Shown: positions 1 through 7,720 of the stretch, piece by piece | How positions within the stretch are numbered: the stretch's first letter is position 1 | Layout: the number at the start of each line of letters is the position of its first letter | Assembly: GCA_030765525.1 (NCBI GenBank) | Contig: JAVCCK010000042.1 | Span: 1 to 64,000 of the forward strand | DNA length: 64,000 nucleotides | Source of the DNA: Candidatus Lernaella stagnicola | GTDB taxonomy: Bacteria > Lernaellota > Lernaellaia > Lernaellales > Lernaellaceae | Direction: 5' to 3' | Position numbers and translations under genes: made by a program | The notes under the pieces: model-generated | Seen by the model: the letters and a program-made list of their open reading frames with translations, nothing else | Databases searched by the model: none | Told to the model about the DNA's origin: nothing

Positions 1-741
1 ATGAGACACGTGAAGTTTGCGGCGGTGGCCGTCGCGCTGGCGCTCGCGGTGGTGATCTCCGTCGCCGTCGCGCAGCAAAACAAGGGCGGCGATGCGCCCG
101 ACGGCATGGTCCACATTCCGGCCGGATGGTTTCAGATGGGCTGCTCGCCGGGCGATTCGGAGTGCTACAGTGAGGAACAGCCAAGCAAACGCGTGTTCGT
201 GGATGGCTTCTTCATGGACATCCACGAAGTCACACAGGCCGAGTACCAAAGGGTCATGGGGACGAACCCGAGTGATTTTTCAGGTTGCACGACTTGCCCG
301 GTGGAAACGGTGAATTGGAACGACGCCCGCAGCTACTGCGGGAAAGTGGGCAAACGCTTGCCCACCGAGGCCGAGTGGGAATACGCGGCGCGGGGCGGGA
401 CGACGGGGGCGCGGTATGGCGAGATCGACGCTATAGCTTGGTATCAGGGCAATTCCGGCAAGAAAACCCACCCCGTAGGCCAGAAGCAGCCGAACGCCTA
501 TGGTTTGTACGACATGCTGGGCAACGTGTGGGAGTGGTGCGAGGATTACTACGACAAGAATTGGTATTCGAAGATGCCTGAACGCAACCCGCGAAATGAT
601 AATAAATCTCAGTTCCGCGTGCTGCGGGGTGGTTGCTCGATCTATAATCCTCAAATCTTACGCGCGTCGCGTCGGAACTGGTATCAACCTACGTATACGC
701 TCCCCCACTTCGGGTTTCGATGTGTCGGGACTGAAAAATGA
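1..741 (+). CDS. Secreted SUMF1/FGE-fold protein, copy 1
   Basis: The protein has 246 residues: a signal peptide (about residues 1-24, ending near AVAQQ) and then a formylglycine-generating-enzyme-like (SUMF1, C-type-lectin-like) domain. Visible hallmarks are MVHIPAGWFQMG (36-47), the DIHEVTQAEYQ stretch (73-83), KRLPTEAEWEYAARGG (118-133), YGLYDMLGNVWEWCED (167-182), the RGG turn (209-211) and the closing FGFRCV. True FGE has a redox cysteine pair after the RGG turn. Here the turn reads RGGCSIYN and that pair is absent, so sulfatase-activating oxidase activity is unlikely and a binding or structural role outside the inner membrane is more plausible. The start is the first base of the window, so the upstream signal cannot be seen, but the start aligns exactly with that of the paralogue at 951. 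The gene is one half of a tandem duplication. Confidence 0.85.
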   Translation: MRHVKFAAVAVALALAVVISVAVAQQNKGGDAPDGMVHIPAGWFQMGCSPGDSECYSEEQPSKRVFVDGFFMDIHEVTQAEYQRVMGTNPSDFSGCTTCPVETVNWNDARSYCGKVGKRLPTEAEWEYAARGGTTGARYGEIDAIAWYQGNSGKKTHPVGQKQPNAYGLYDMLGNVWEWCEDYYDKNWYSKMPERNPRNDNKSQFRVLRGGCSIYNPQILRASRRNWYQPTYTLPHFGFRCVGTEK

Positions 742-950
742 CCCTTGGGCTCTTTTGCCCTTTTACCCTTGCCCCGCCGCCGGCGAGCGCGGTTTTTTTT
801 GCTGTCGACATGCAAGGTCGGCCGCACACCCCGTTTCCGATTACTTGTCGGCGTTCGGTTGGATTTTCCGCGGTGACGATGTACCCTTTTCCCTCAAATT
901 CATCTCGGTAACCTCAGCATTTGACCAACGACCCTTCGTGGAGGACTTCG

Positions 951-1694
951 ATGAGACACATGAAGTTTGCGGCGGTGGCCGTCGCGCTGGCGCTCGCGGT
1001 GGTGATCTCCGTCGCCGTCGCGCAGCAAAACAAGGGCGGCGATGCGCCCGACGGCATGGTCCACATTCCGGCCGGGTGGTTTCAGATGGGTTGCTCGCCG
1101 GGCGATTCCGAGTGCAGCAGCAATGAGAAGCCGAGCAAGCGCGTCTACGTCGACGGTTTCTTCATGGACATCCACGAAGTCACACAGGCCGAGTACCAAA
1201 GGGTCATGGGCGCGAACCCGAGTCACTTTTCAGGTTGCACGACTTGCCCGGTGGAAACGGTATTTTGGAACGATGCCAGAAACTTCTGCACAAAAGTCGG
1301 CAAACGTCTGCCGACCGAGGCGGAATGGGAGTACGCAGCGCGGGGCAGGACGACGGGGGCGCGGTACGGTGATCTCAACAGCGTGGCTTGGTACATCGAA
1401 AACTCCGGCAAGAAGACTCATCCCGTCGGCCAGAAGCAGGCGAACGCCTATGGCCTGTATGATATGCTCGGCAACGTGTGGGAGTGGTGTGAGGATTGGT
1501 ATGACAAGGATTGGTATTCGAAGATGCCGGAGCGCAACCCACGGAATGATAACCAATCTCAGTGCCGCGTGCTGCGGGGTGGTAGCTGGTTCAGTTATCC
1601 TCAGAACGTACGCGCGTCGTATCGGTTCAGGGTTCACCCGACGATTACGAACTTCAACTTCGGGTTTCGATGTGTCGGGAACGCTGATGAGTGA
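951..1694 (+). CDS. Secreted SUMF1/FGE-fold protein, copy 2
   Basis: This 247-residue paralogue of the gene at 1-741 has the same signal peptide and SUMF1-type domain. The first 118 or so bases differ at only one position, and divergence then rises toward the C-terminus. An in-frame start 30 bases upstream exists, but ATG 951 is preferred: GGAGGA at 940-945 sits 5 nt before it, and it matches the paralogue's start. The turn after strand RVLRGG reads SWFSYPQNV, again without the FGE cysteine pair. The rest of the family signature (PTEAEWEYAARG, LGNVWEWCED, FGFRCVG) is intact. Catalytic FGE function is therefore not supported. The two copies are probably exported to the same place and have drifted in their ligand-facing C-terminal half. 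Confidence 0.87.
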   Translation: MRHMKFAAVAVALALAVVISVAVAQQNKGGDAPDGMVHIPAGWFQMGCSPGDSECSSNEKPSKRVYVDGFFMDIHEVTQAEYQRVMGANPSHFSGCTTCPVETVFWNDARNFCTKVGKRLPTEAEWEYAARGRTTGARYGDLNSVAWYIENSGKKTHPVGQKQANAYGLYDMLGNVWEWCEDWYDKDWYSKMPERNPRNDNQSQCRVLRGGSWFSYPQNVRASYRFRVHPTITNFNFGFRCVGNADE

Positions 1695-2029
1695 TGGGGC
1701 ATAAACGGCGAAATCACAGCCCACCTCTCGCACGTCACAACGGCGAAGAAGCTATTCAAAACCCTGAAGATTCGCTTCGTAAAGTAAATTTCACCTCGAA
1801 AACGATTGGCTTTATGGCGTTTTTTCGGCATCAGCCGCTTGGCGGATTCGCGCGATTGCCGGCGGAAGAAATCCCAACTGCGGAAGAAACCAGCAGGGCG
1901 CGTCACGTGTCGAAGTGCTTATCGCGCGGCCATAAGGGATCGCGTGGTTGACAAGCGACGAGCGTTGCGGTTTTGTGCAGGGCACACGCAAGGCTGATGA
2001 TTACTCAACGTTGAAACGGAGGAAGGTTG
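1695..2029 (+). other. Intergenic stretch, weak promoter only
   Basis: No credible gene is seen in this 335-base gap; short open frames lack ribosome binding sites and protein-like composition. TTGACA at 1948-1953 followed 17 bases later by TTTTGT is a possible but weak promoter for the gene starting at 2030. Confidence 0.4.
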
Positions 2030-2770
2030 ATGTTCTTCAAGATGTCGCGCACGGCGCTTATTCTCATACTCGTTCTCTCTTTTACGGCCGTCACGGCGCT
2101 GGCCCAGGACGATCCGACGGCGACGAAAAAACCCTTTGAGTGGCGGTTTTTCTTTGGCTTGGGCGGCGGTCATACGATGCTCAGCGAATTGAACGCCGAC
2201 ATGGACGACGCGGGTTATAATGAATTCCCCGGCGGTTTTGGCGCCGGCAGCTTCGGATTTATCGGCAACTACAACCGTTGGATGTTCGGAACCCACGGCA
2301 TCAGTTTCAGCCTTGCACCCATCGAAGATAAGGCCGAAAACTGGACGGCGGCGGCGGAGGGAAGCTTCGGCGTAGCGCAGTTCGGTTATGCTGTTTTGCA
2401 CCAAGGCGGTTGGCAACTCTACCCGCTGATCGGTCTGGGTCTCGGGAATGCAACCCTGCGAATTTACGACGACACGGACACGGATTTCGACGAAGTGCTC
2501 AGAGATCCACGGCGGATGTCGAGCATTAAGACGGGTTTCTTCCTCGTCAACGCGGAATTCGGCTTCGACTACCGCTTCAATATGGTCCAGAACACACACG
2601 GCGACCGCAGCCAGGGCTTGGTGCTCGGCGGCCGGTTGGGCTACGCGTACACGCCGATCAACCGCGATTGGTCGATGGGCGACACGCAAGTGGACGACGC
2701 CCCGCTACTGGGCATCAACGGCCCGTACCTGCAATTCGTGATCGGCTGGGGCGGCGGCGGCGTGTACTGA
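2030..2770 (+). CDS. Outer-membrane beta-barrel-like protein
   Basis: The protein has 246 residues with a signal peptide (hydrophobic core near residues 6-22, cleavage near ALAQ-DD). The mature part alternates aromatic and glycine-rich beta segments: FEWRFFFGLGGGHTM, GGFGAGSFGFIGNYNRWMFG, FGFDYRFN, LVLGGRLGYAYTP and FVIGWGGGG at the C-terminus. This pattern is typical of small 8-stranded outer-membrane barrels. ATG 2030 is chosen over TTG 2027 because GGAGGAAGG (2018-2026) is then well placed. A strong rho-independent terminator follows, so it is probably a monocistronic gene. I cannot assign a specific family. The final residues (GGGGVY) do not end in the aromatic residue of a classical BAM signal at the usual spacing. 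Confidence 0.7.
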   Translation: MFFKMSRTALILILVLSFTAVTALAQDDPTATKKPFEWRFFFGLGGGHTMLSELNADMDDAGYNEFPGGFGAGSFGFIGNYNRWMFGTHGISFSLAPIEDKAENWTAAAEGSFGVAQFGYAVLHQGGWQLYPLIGLGLGNATLRIYDDTDTDFDEVLRDPRRMSSIKTGFFLVNAEFGFDYRFNMVQNTHGDRSQGLVLGGRLGYAYTPINRDWSMGDTQVDDAPLLGINGPYLQFVIGWGGGGVY

Positions 2771-2792
2771 TTTCCAACCCTTAAAAAACGAC

Positions 2793-2822
2793 GGCGGGCT
2801 CCCAAGAGTCCGCCATTTTTTT
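2793..2822 (+). terminator. Rho-independent terminator
   Basis: GGCGGGCTC (2793-2801) pairs with GAGTCCGCC (2806-2814) with one mismatch, followed by a run of seven T. It lies 22 bases after the stop codon of the barrel protein gene. Confidence 0.85.
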
Positions 2823-2977
2823 ATGGCGACCAGGGTACTCGAAACCGCGTTTCCTTTTTTTGGACCGGTGCTATCGATTAATAGTCCCTGATTGAAAACG
2901 CGTGCGAGACTTGCCGGCGCTGCCGCTTGGCGTGCGTTGCCGGTGTCTGTTTCCACCGTGTTGAAAACCGTGTGAAG

Positions 2978-2998
2978 AAACCGCCGTCGGGGCGGTTT
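2978..2998 (+). other. Perfect hairpin upstream of the RRM remnant
   Basis: AAACCGCC (2978-2985), a 5-base loop GTCGG, then GGCGGTTT (2991-2998) form an 8-bp perfect stem. No long T run follows on either strand, so terminator function is uncertain. It sits just before the point where RRM homology begins. Confidence 0.45.
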
Positions 2999-3004
2999 AA
3001 GTGA

Positions 3005-3226
3005 AGACAGACACAACAACCTGTCACCGAGGCGAAGGTGATCACGGATCGCGAAACGGGTCGATCACGCGGCTTCGGTTTCGTCACCTTTGCCGCGGCC
3101 GAAGACGCCGATGCGGCAATTGAAAGCCTCGACGGCGAGGAATTGGAGGGCCGCCGCATCAAAGTCAACGAGGCGCACGACCGCCGTAATGGCGCTAGCG
3201 GGTCGCCCCGCGAAAGTCGGCGGTAG
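3005..3226 (+). pseudogene. N-terminally truncated RRM RNA-binding protein
   Basis: The frame encodes the second half of an RNA recognition motif: PVTEAKVITDRETGRSRGFG, the RNP1 octamer RGFGFVTF, then a helix and strand ending EGRRIKVNEA and a short basic tail. Small bacterial RRM proteins of this type start about 30 residues earlier with an RNP2 strand (LYVGNL-like). No such sequence is visible in any frame upstream, and an in-frame TGA lies at 3002-3004. The longest start is GTG 3038, inside the fold. Homology begins abruptly near 3020. Either the 5' half has been lost or the gene carries a rearrangement; an assembly junction cannot be excluded. A terminator follows it. Confidence 0.65.
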
Positions 3227-3275
3227 GGCTCGTCTACTCGTTGTTGTTCTTTTGTTGATTAGGTGAAAATCCAAG

Positions 3276-3306
3276 CCCGACGGCTTACACGCCGCCGGGT
3301 TTTTTT
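3276..3306 (+). terminator. Rho-independent terminator after the RRM remnant
   Basis: CCCGACGGC (3276-3284) pairs with GCCGCCGGG (3291-3299) with one mismatch around a 6-base loop, followed by seven T (3300-3306). Confidence 0.85.
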
Positions 3307-3337
3307 GTGGGCAGAGGGTCAACATCGGTCGCGGAGC

Positions 3338-4246
3338 CTATTCGTTGACCTCGACGGAAAATCCCGCCGCTTCCAAGTGGCGGACGGCGCGTTGTCGGTC
3401 GGATTCGGCAAGCTCGCCGAAATCGCGGTAGTCGCCGCCGCGGCCGACTTTCTCCCACTTCGTGCGGGCCAGACGATTGTAGGGCATCAGGTGAACGGGG
3501 CCTGTGTAGCCGGCGTCGCGCAGAAAGTCGATGAGTGCGTCGAGGTCATCATCACCGGTGTTCACGCCGGGAATCAACGGCATGCGAACGACGAGTCGAT
3601 CCGTGCCGACAACCTCGAGTAACTCGCGGAAGCGGTCGTGGATACGCTCGGGATCCGCGCCCGTCCAGCGACGGTGCGTCTCGGCCGCGACAAGCTTGAG
3701 ATCGAAGAGTATCAAATCGACATTCTCGGCCAGCGGCGCGACCCACGACGCGTCGAAATAGCCGCAGGTTTCCAGCGCGACGTGTATGCCCGCCTCGCGC
3801 ACCGACCGCGCGACGGCAAGCAGAAACTCGGGTTGCATCACCGCCTCGCCGCCCGTGAACGTCACGCCGCCGCCCGAGGTATCGTAGAAAGGCTTATCGC
3901 GCAAAACCGTCTCGCGGATCGCTGCGACGTCCATCTCGCGCCCAATGATTTCGGTCGCGCCGGTCGGGCAAGCCTCCGCGCAAGCGCCGCAAACCGTACA
4001 ACGGGACGCCTCGCGTTCCAGGATGCCGTCACGAAGTTGGAGGGCGTTGTTCGGGCAGGTCTCCACGCAGACGCCGCAGGCCTCGCAGCGCTCGGCGAAG
4101 TGGGCGAGTTCCGGCTCGCGCCGCCACGATTCGGGGTTGTGGCACCAGGCGCAACGCAGCGGGCACCCCTTGAAGAACACGAGCGTACGGATGCCCGGCC
4201 CGTCGTAGATGGCGTAGTTTTGGATATCGAAAACAACGCCGTGCAT
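3338..4246 (-). CDS. Glycyl radical enzyme activase (radical SAM)
   Basis: This 302-residue radical-SAM activating enzyme probably abstracts a hydrogen from the glycine of the adjacent glycyl radical enzyme, using S-adenosylmethionine and a [4Fe-4S] cluster. The CX3CX2C motif is C28-C32-C35 (GCPLRCAWC). Two ferredoxin-type cluster motifs follow, C54/57/60/64 and C83/86/89/93, as in activases of the non-PFL glycyl radical enzymes. The N-terminal signature YDGPGIRTLVFFKGCPLRC is clear. ATG 4246 lies 3 nt beyond the TGA of the upstream enzyme gene (4250-4252). A TTG at 4249 directly abuts that stop and is an alternative start. The spacing implies translational coupling. Length is normal for the family. 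Confidence 0.93.
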   Translation of the reverse strand: MHGVVFDIQNYAIYDGPGIRTLVFFKGCPLRCAWCHNPESWRREPELAHFAERCEACGVCVETCPNNALQLRDGILEREASRCTVCGACAEACPTGATEIIGREMDVAAIRETVLRDKPFYDTSGGGVTFTGGEAVMQPEFLLAVARSVREAGIHVALETCGYFDASWVAPLAENVDLILFDLKLVAAETHRRWTGADPERIHDRFRELLEVVGTDRLVVRMPLIPGVNTGDDDLDALIDFLRDAGYTGPVHLMPYNRLARTKWEKVGRGGDYRDFGELAESDRQRAVRHLEAAGFSVEVNE

Positions 4247-4249
4247 CAA

Positions 4250-6838
4250 TCAGCCGCTATGCTCGGTGCGGTGGATGATTTCGTTTTGAATTTCCTGGCC
4301 CAGATCGACGAAGTAGGTGCTGTAGCCGCCGACCTTGACGATCAAGTCGCGGTGGGCCTCCGGGTCGACCTGCGCCGCCCGCAGCGTTTCCGCCGACGCG
4401 ACGGTGGGCTGAATCTGCGCGCCGCCCATTTGGAAATAAGTCTGCATCAACGCGATCCATTTATTCCGCGCCGCCGGTGTTTTACCAATGCCCGACGGGT
4501 GCTGCCTGATGTTCACCGCACAGCCCAGCAGGTGCGTGAAATCCACCGCCGCCACCGAACGCAGCACGCCCGTCACCCCGCAGCGCTCGACGTTGTAGGG
4601 GTTGCAACTCGCCGCATAGGGAGTCGCGGCCAGGCGGCCGTCGGGCGTGGCGGGCGAGAGCCGGCCGTCGATCGTGTGCGAGGTCATACTGTTCATGAAA
4701 CCGACGAAGGGGCCGTCGCCTTTGAAGCTGCGGTGACGCGCGGCGGAGGCAAAGAGTGCGTCGCTGACGCGGCGGGCCAGCGCGTCGCTTTCGGGATCGG
4801 CGTTGCCCCATTTGCCGGGCACTTCGGCCACCAAGCGATGCACGTTTTCGTGGCCGACGAAATTGTCATCGACGGCGCGCATCAACTCCGCGAAGCCGAT
4901 TTTCTTTTCGTCAAAGACCAGTTTCTTGATCACAAACAGCGAATCGACCACGTTGGCCAGGCTGTTGATCATGTTGATCCCGGCGTAGTTGTAGACTGCC
5001 CCGCCCCGCGTGATGTCGGTGCGCGTCGCCACGCAGCCTTCGATAAATGCCGACAGGCACGGCGCGGGCATGTGCTCGGCGAAGAGGCGGTCGCGCAGGT
5101 TCGAGGCCTCGGCGTTGATCGTCATCTGGAACTCGACGTGTTGCACGAAGGCGTCAAAAAGCTGTTCGAAATCGGTGAATTCGCCTACCTCGCCGGTCTT
5201 CGGACCCACATCGTGCAGGGTGCCGATCATCGTCGTGGCGTTGCCGTTGTGCAGCGTGATGTCGAGGATGTGCCCGAGCAGCAAACCCGTGAAACTGATG
5301 CCGCCGGTTTTGCCCGGTGCCAGCAGGTCGGTGCAGCCGGTGATCGCGTAATTGTTGGCGTCGGCCGGGGTGAAACCGTGGCGCTTCATGGCGGGCACGA
5401 AGACCTCGTCGTTCATCATCGACAGGTTGCTCGTGCCGCGATAGAGGATGTCGGCCACGTGCTCGTAAAGTTGGTGCGGCGTGTTTTTATGCACCCGCAC
5501 GACGATGCTCGTCACGCTCTTGGAGCGGTCGGCGGCGTCGAGCAGGAGGTACGTGAGTTCGTTGGTCGCGTCCTGCCCTTCCGGCGTGAGGCCGCCGAGC
5601 GTGATCGGCGTCGAACCCTCGTAGCGCAGGTAGAAATTGCCGAGGAAATTCGACTCCGGCCGCAGATTTTGCGCCATCACCTTGAGCAGCAATTCCTCCA
5701 TTAATTCGCAAGCTTCGGCGGCGGTGATGCGACCCGCGGCGACGTCGCGTTCGTAGTACGGGCCGAGGATCTGATCCAGCCGCCCGTAGGCATGCACGTT
5801 GGACGGGTGCGCCGTTTCCAGCGCTGCGCGGTGCGCCCAAATGGCCTGCGCGGCTTCGCGGAAAGTCTCGGCGGGATGGAGCGGCACCTTCCGGCAAACG
5901 GCAAGCAACTGCGCGAGTTGCGCCCGGCGTTCCGGATCCGTAGTCCGTTGTTCTTCCTGCTTAATTCGATCGGCCAGTCGCTGCGCATAAACGATGAAAC
6001 CCTCCAGCGCCACGACGACCGATTGCAGAAACACACCCTCGTCGCTTTGCCGGTCCTCGACCTTGGCCAGCTCGGCCTCGACGTCTTCCTTGATGCCCAG
6101 CAGACCGCGGCGCAGCACCACTTCGTGGTCAAAAACGATGTGACCTTGGTAAGTTGCGATGGCTGCACCGAGCGAAACCACCAGCGCCTGTTTGCTCGGA
6201 GTGTTGGGCACGCCCTCGACAAATTGCTTGAGTTCGCCGTGGTAGAGGCCGGAGGTGGCCAGTTCGCGCGCCACGATGTCGGCGATGGCCTTGCCGCGCC
6301 AGTAGGGCAGCAGGTCGTCGAGCAGTTCGCGCCGGGCGGCCGGGTCGATGCCGAAGGGGTTGATGGTGCGCTCGTCCATCGTCTTGAGGCTGGGTTTGAC
6401 GGGCATGGGGCCGAGGGCGGCGCTATTTTTGAAGGTGCGGTAAAGTCCTAATAATCCAAGCTTTTTCACCAGATACACGACAAAGCGCAGGTACGAGGTC
6501 GCTTGAAATTTCAGCAGCGTACTCTTGCGAAGTTCGGTGGCCAGCACGTCGTTGAACAGGCCGCGCTCGATGTCGATGGGCCAACCCAGGAAGTGCTTAC
6601 TCCAGGCGCCGGCAAGGCGGTCGTCGGGGTCGAGGTTGTGCTCCATATTCTCGAAGACGTGCTTCATCGACAGCGCCACGCGCAGCGGCAGCGGGACGTC
6701 GCTTGTCTCCAGTTCGCGCCACTTGGCGGTGAAATATTTTGCGCGCTGGACACAAATTTGCGGCATTTCGGTCTGATATCGGCGTCGCATGCGGGTGATA
6801 CGATGACTCGGCGCGCCACGTTTTGCGGCGGCCGTCAT
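4250..6838 (-). CDS. Glycyl radical enzyme (PFL2/dehydratase-like family)
   Basis: The 862-residue protein has the length and fold signature of the pyruvate-formate-lyase-like superfamily. The radical glycine is probably G838 in VKVGGYSTYF near the C-terminus, and the thiyl cysteine C502 in ITGCTDLL. Known dehydratases and related lyases of this class usually have GCxE, with the Glu acting in catalysis; here the residue is Asp (C502-T-D504), so the substrate should not be guessed. ATG 6838 overlaps the stop of the regulator gene by 4 nt (ATGA), and the activase follows immediately, giving a three-gene operon. The enzyme would be cytoplasmic, strictly anaerobic and oxygen-sensitive when activated. 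No microcompartment or coenzyme-A gene lies beside it, which leaves the pathway open. Confidence 0.9.
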   Translation of the reverse strand: MTAAAKRGAPSHRITRMRRRYQTEMPQICVQRAKYFTAKWRELETSDVPLPLRVALSMKHVFENMEHNLDPDDRLAGAWSKHFLGWPIDIERGLFNDVLATELRKSTLLKFQATSYLRFVVYLVKKLGLLGLYRTFKNSAALGPMPVKPSLKTMDERTINPFGIDPAARRELLDDLLPYWRGKAIADIVARELATSGLYHGELKQFVEGVPNTPSKQALVVSLGAAIATYQGHIVFDHEVVLRRGLLGIKEDVEAELAKVEDRQSDEGVFLQSVVVALEGFIVYAQRLADRIKQEEQRTTDPERRAQLAQLLAVCRKVPLHPAETFREAAQAIWAHRAALETAHPSNVHAYGRLDQILGPYYERDVAAGRITAAEACELMEELLLKVMAQNLRPESNFLGNFYLRYEGSTPITLGGLTPEGQDATNELTYLLLDAADRSKSVTSIVVRVHKNTPHQLYEHVADILYRGTSNLSMMNDEVFVPAMKRHGFTPADANNYAITGCTDLLAPGKTGGISFTGLLLGHILDITLHNGNATTMIGTLHDVGPKTGEVGEFTDFEQLFDAFVQHVEFQMTINAEASNLRDRLFAEHMPAPCLSAFIEGCVATRTDITRGGAVYNYAGINMINSLANVVDSLFVIKKLVFDEKKIGFAELMRAVDDNFVGHENVHRLVAEVPGKWGNADPESDALARRVSDALFASAARHRSFKGDGPFVGFMNSMTSHTIDGRLSPATPDGRLAATPYAASCNPYNVERCGVTGVLRSVAAVDFTHLLGCAVNIRQHPSGIGKTPAARNKWIALMQTYFQMGGAQIQPTVASAETLRAAQVDPEAHRDLIVKVGGYSTYFVDLGQEIQNEIIHRTEHSG

Positions 6839-7566
6839 GAGATGTCACCGAATTGCGAGAACAATTTTCGATCATCGGCGGCGGCGCGGCGGTCGAATAG
6901 GCGCGCGGCTTTCTTGCCGTCACGGCGCCCGAATGCCTCGATCAGTCCCGCATAAAGCTTGACGGCGTTCGCCGGGTCGCCCACCGCCTGCATGTACACG
7001 CCGCTCATTTTTTCCACCACGTCGCGCAGCGTGTTGAGCAGGTAGACGAACACGAGGTTGCCGGTGGCCTGGGCGACCTGGTGGAAGAAAGCGAAGTCGG
7101 CTTCGGCGCGGGCGGCCGGGTCGTCGCGGGGGTAGTCGGCGACGATAGTTTCGAGCGCGGCCAGTTGCTCCGGCGTGATGCGCGCGGCGGCGAGGCGAAT
7201 CATCTCAGCGCCCACGATGCGGCGGCTTTCGGCGAGGTTGAGGATCAGTTGCGTATCCAGGCCGATGCCGTTTTCGAGCAGGAATTTGACGAACTCCAGG
7301 CCCGCCGCGGTGTTGGTATCGCGGACGAACACGCCGTCGCCGGGGCGGATGCGCAGCAGGCCCATGGTTTCCAGGCGGCGGAGGGCTTCGCGCAGCGAGG
7401 TGCGGTTGATGCCCAGTTGGCGGGCGAGTTCGCGTTCGGCGGGCAGTTTTTGATCCGGGGTGAACTGGCCGTCAAGTATCAGGTGCGTGAGTTGGACGAC
7501 GACTTCGTCGGAGACCCGCGTTCTTCGCACGGGCTTGATTTTGGCGGTCTGATTTGCGGCGGACAT
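6835..7566 (-). CDS. FadR-subfamily GntR transcription regulator
   Basis: The protein has 243 residues: an N-terminal winged helix (about residues 15-85, with LPAERELARQLGINRTSLRE as the DNA-binding core and a wing GDGVFVRDT) and an all-helical FCD effector domain (about 95-230). The FCD histidine and acidic residues expected for metal/ligand binding are present in part (FFHQVAQATGN). It is the first gene of the glycyl radical operon and its stop overlaps the enzyme start, so it probably senses a substrate or product and regulates its own operon. A 9-bp inverted repeat lies 32 bp upstream of its start (7599-7621) and resembles FadR-type TGGT...ACCA sites. Confidence 0.9.
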   Translation of the reverse strand: MSAANQTAKIKPVRRTRVSDEVVVQLTHLILDGQFTPDQKLPAERELARQLGINRTSLREALRRLETMGLLRIRPGDGVFVRDTNTAAGLEFVKFLLENGIGLDTQLILNLAESRRIVGAEMIRLAAARITPEQLAALETIVADYPRDDPAARAEADFAFFHQVAQATGNLVFVYLLNTLRDVVEKMSGVYMQAVGDPANAVKLYAGLIEAFGRRDGKKAARLFDRRAAADDRKLFSQFGDIS

Positions 7567-7598
7567 GGGCTGCCTTTCTGTTTATCGTTGCCGGCGGC

Positions 7599-7621
7599 AT
7601 TGGTCCACTGGTTGGACCAAT
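7599..7621. promoter_or_regulatory. Probable operator of the FadR-type regulator
   Basis: ATTGGTCCA (7599-7607), spacer CTGGT, TGGACCAAT (7613-7621): a perfect 9-bp inverted repeat with a 5-bp centre. It contains the TGGT/ACCA half-sites used by many FadR-family proteins. Its position 32 bp upstream of the regulator start suggests autoregulation of the operon. Confidence 0.7.
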
Positions 7622-7720
7622 TCCTTTTTTGCCGGATTTTCGCGGAGGTGTCAAGGGTTGGCGGGTGTTTGGGTTGCCGGGTTCAACTTGTTTGTCAGGC
7701 GCGGGACGGCGGGACAAATT

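Noticed and set aside
771-800. Terminator-like GC stretch followed by eight T after the first SUMF1 gene
   Set aside because: Only about 4 bp of stem can pair, so I do not call it a terminator despite the T run.
1-1694. Genuine formylglycine-generating enzymes
   Set aside because: The active-site cysteine pair after the RGG turn is missing in both copies and no sulfatase gene is in the window.
3638-5704. Long plus-strand open frame of 688 codons
   Set aside because: It is antisense to the activase and glycyl radical enzyme genes, has no family features, and its Arg/Val/His-rich composition is that of a GC-rich shadow frame.
7691-7718. TTTGTC...GACAAA inverted repeat downstream of the regulator
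   Set aside because: The arms are only 6 bp with a 16-base spacer and no T run; probably chance.
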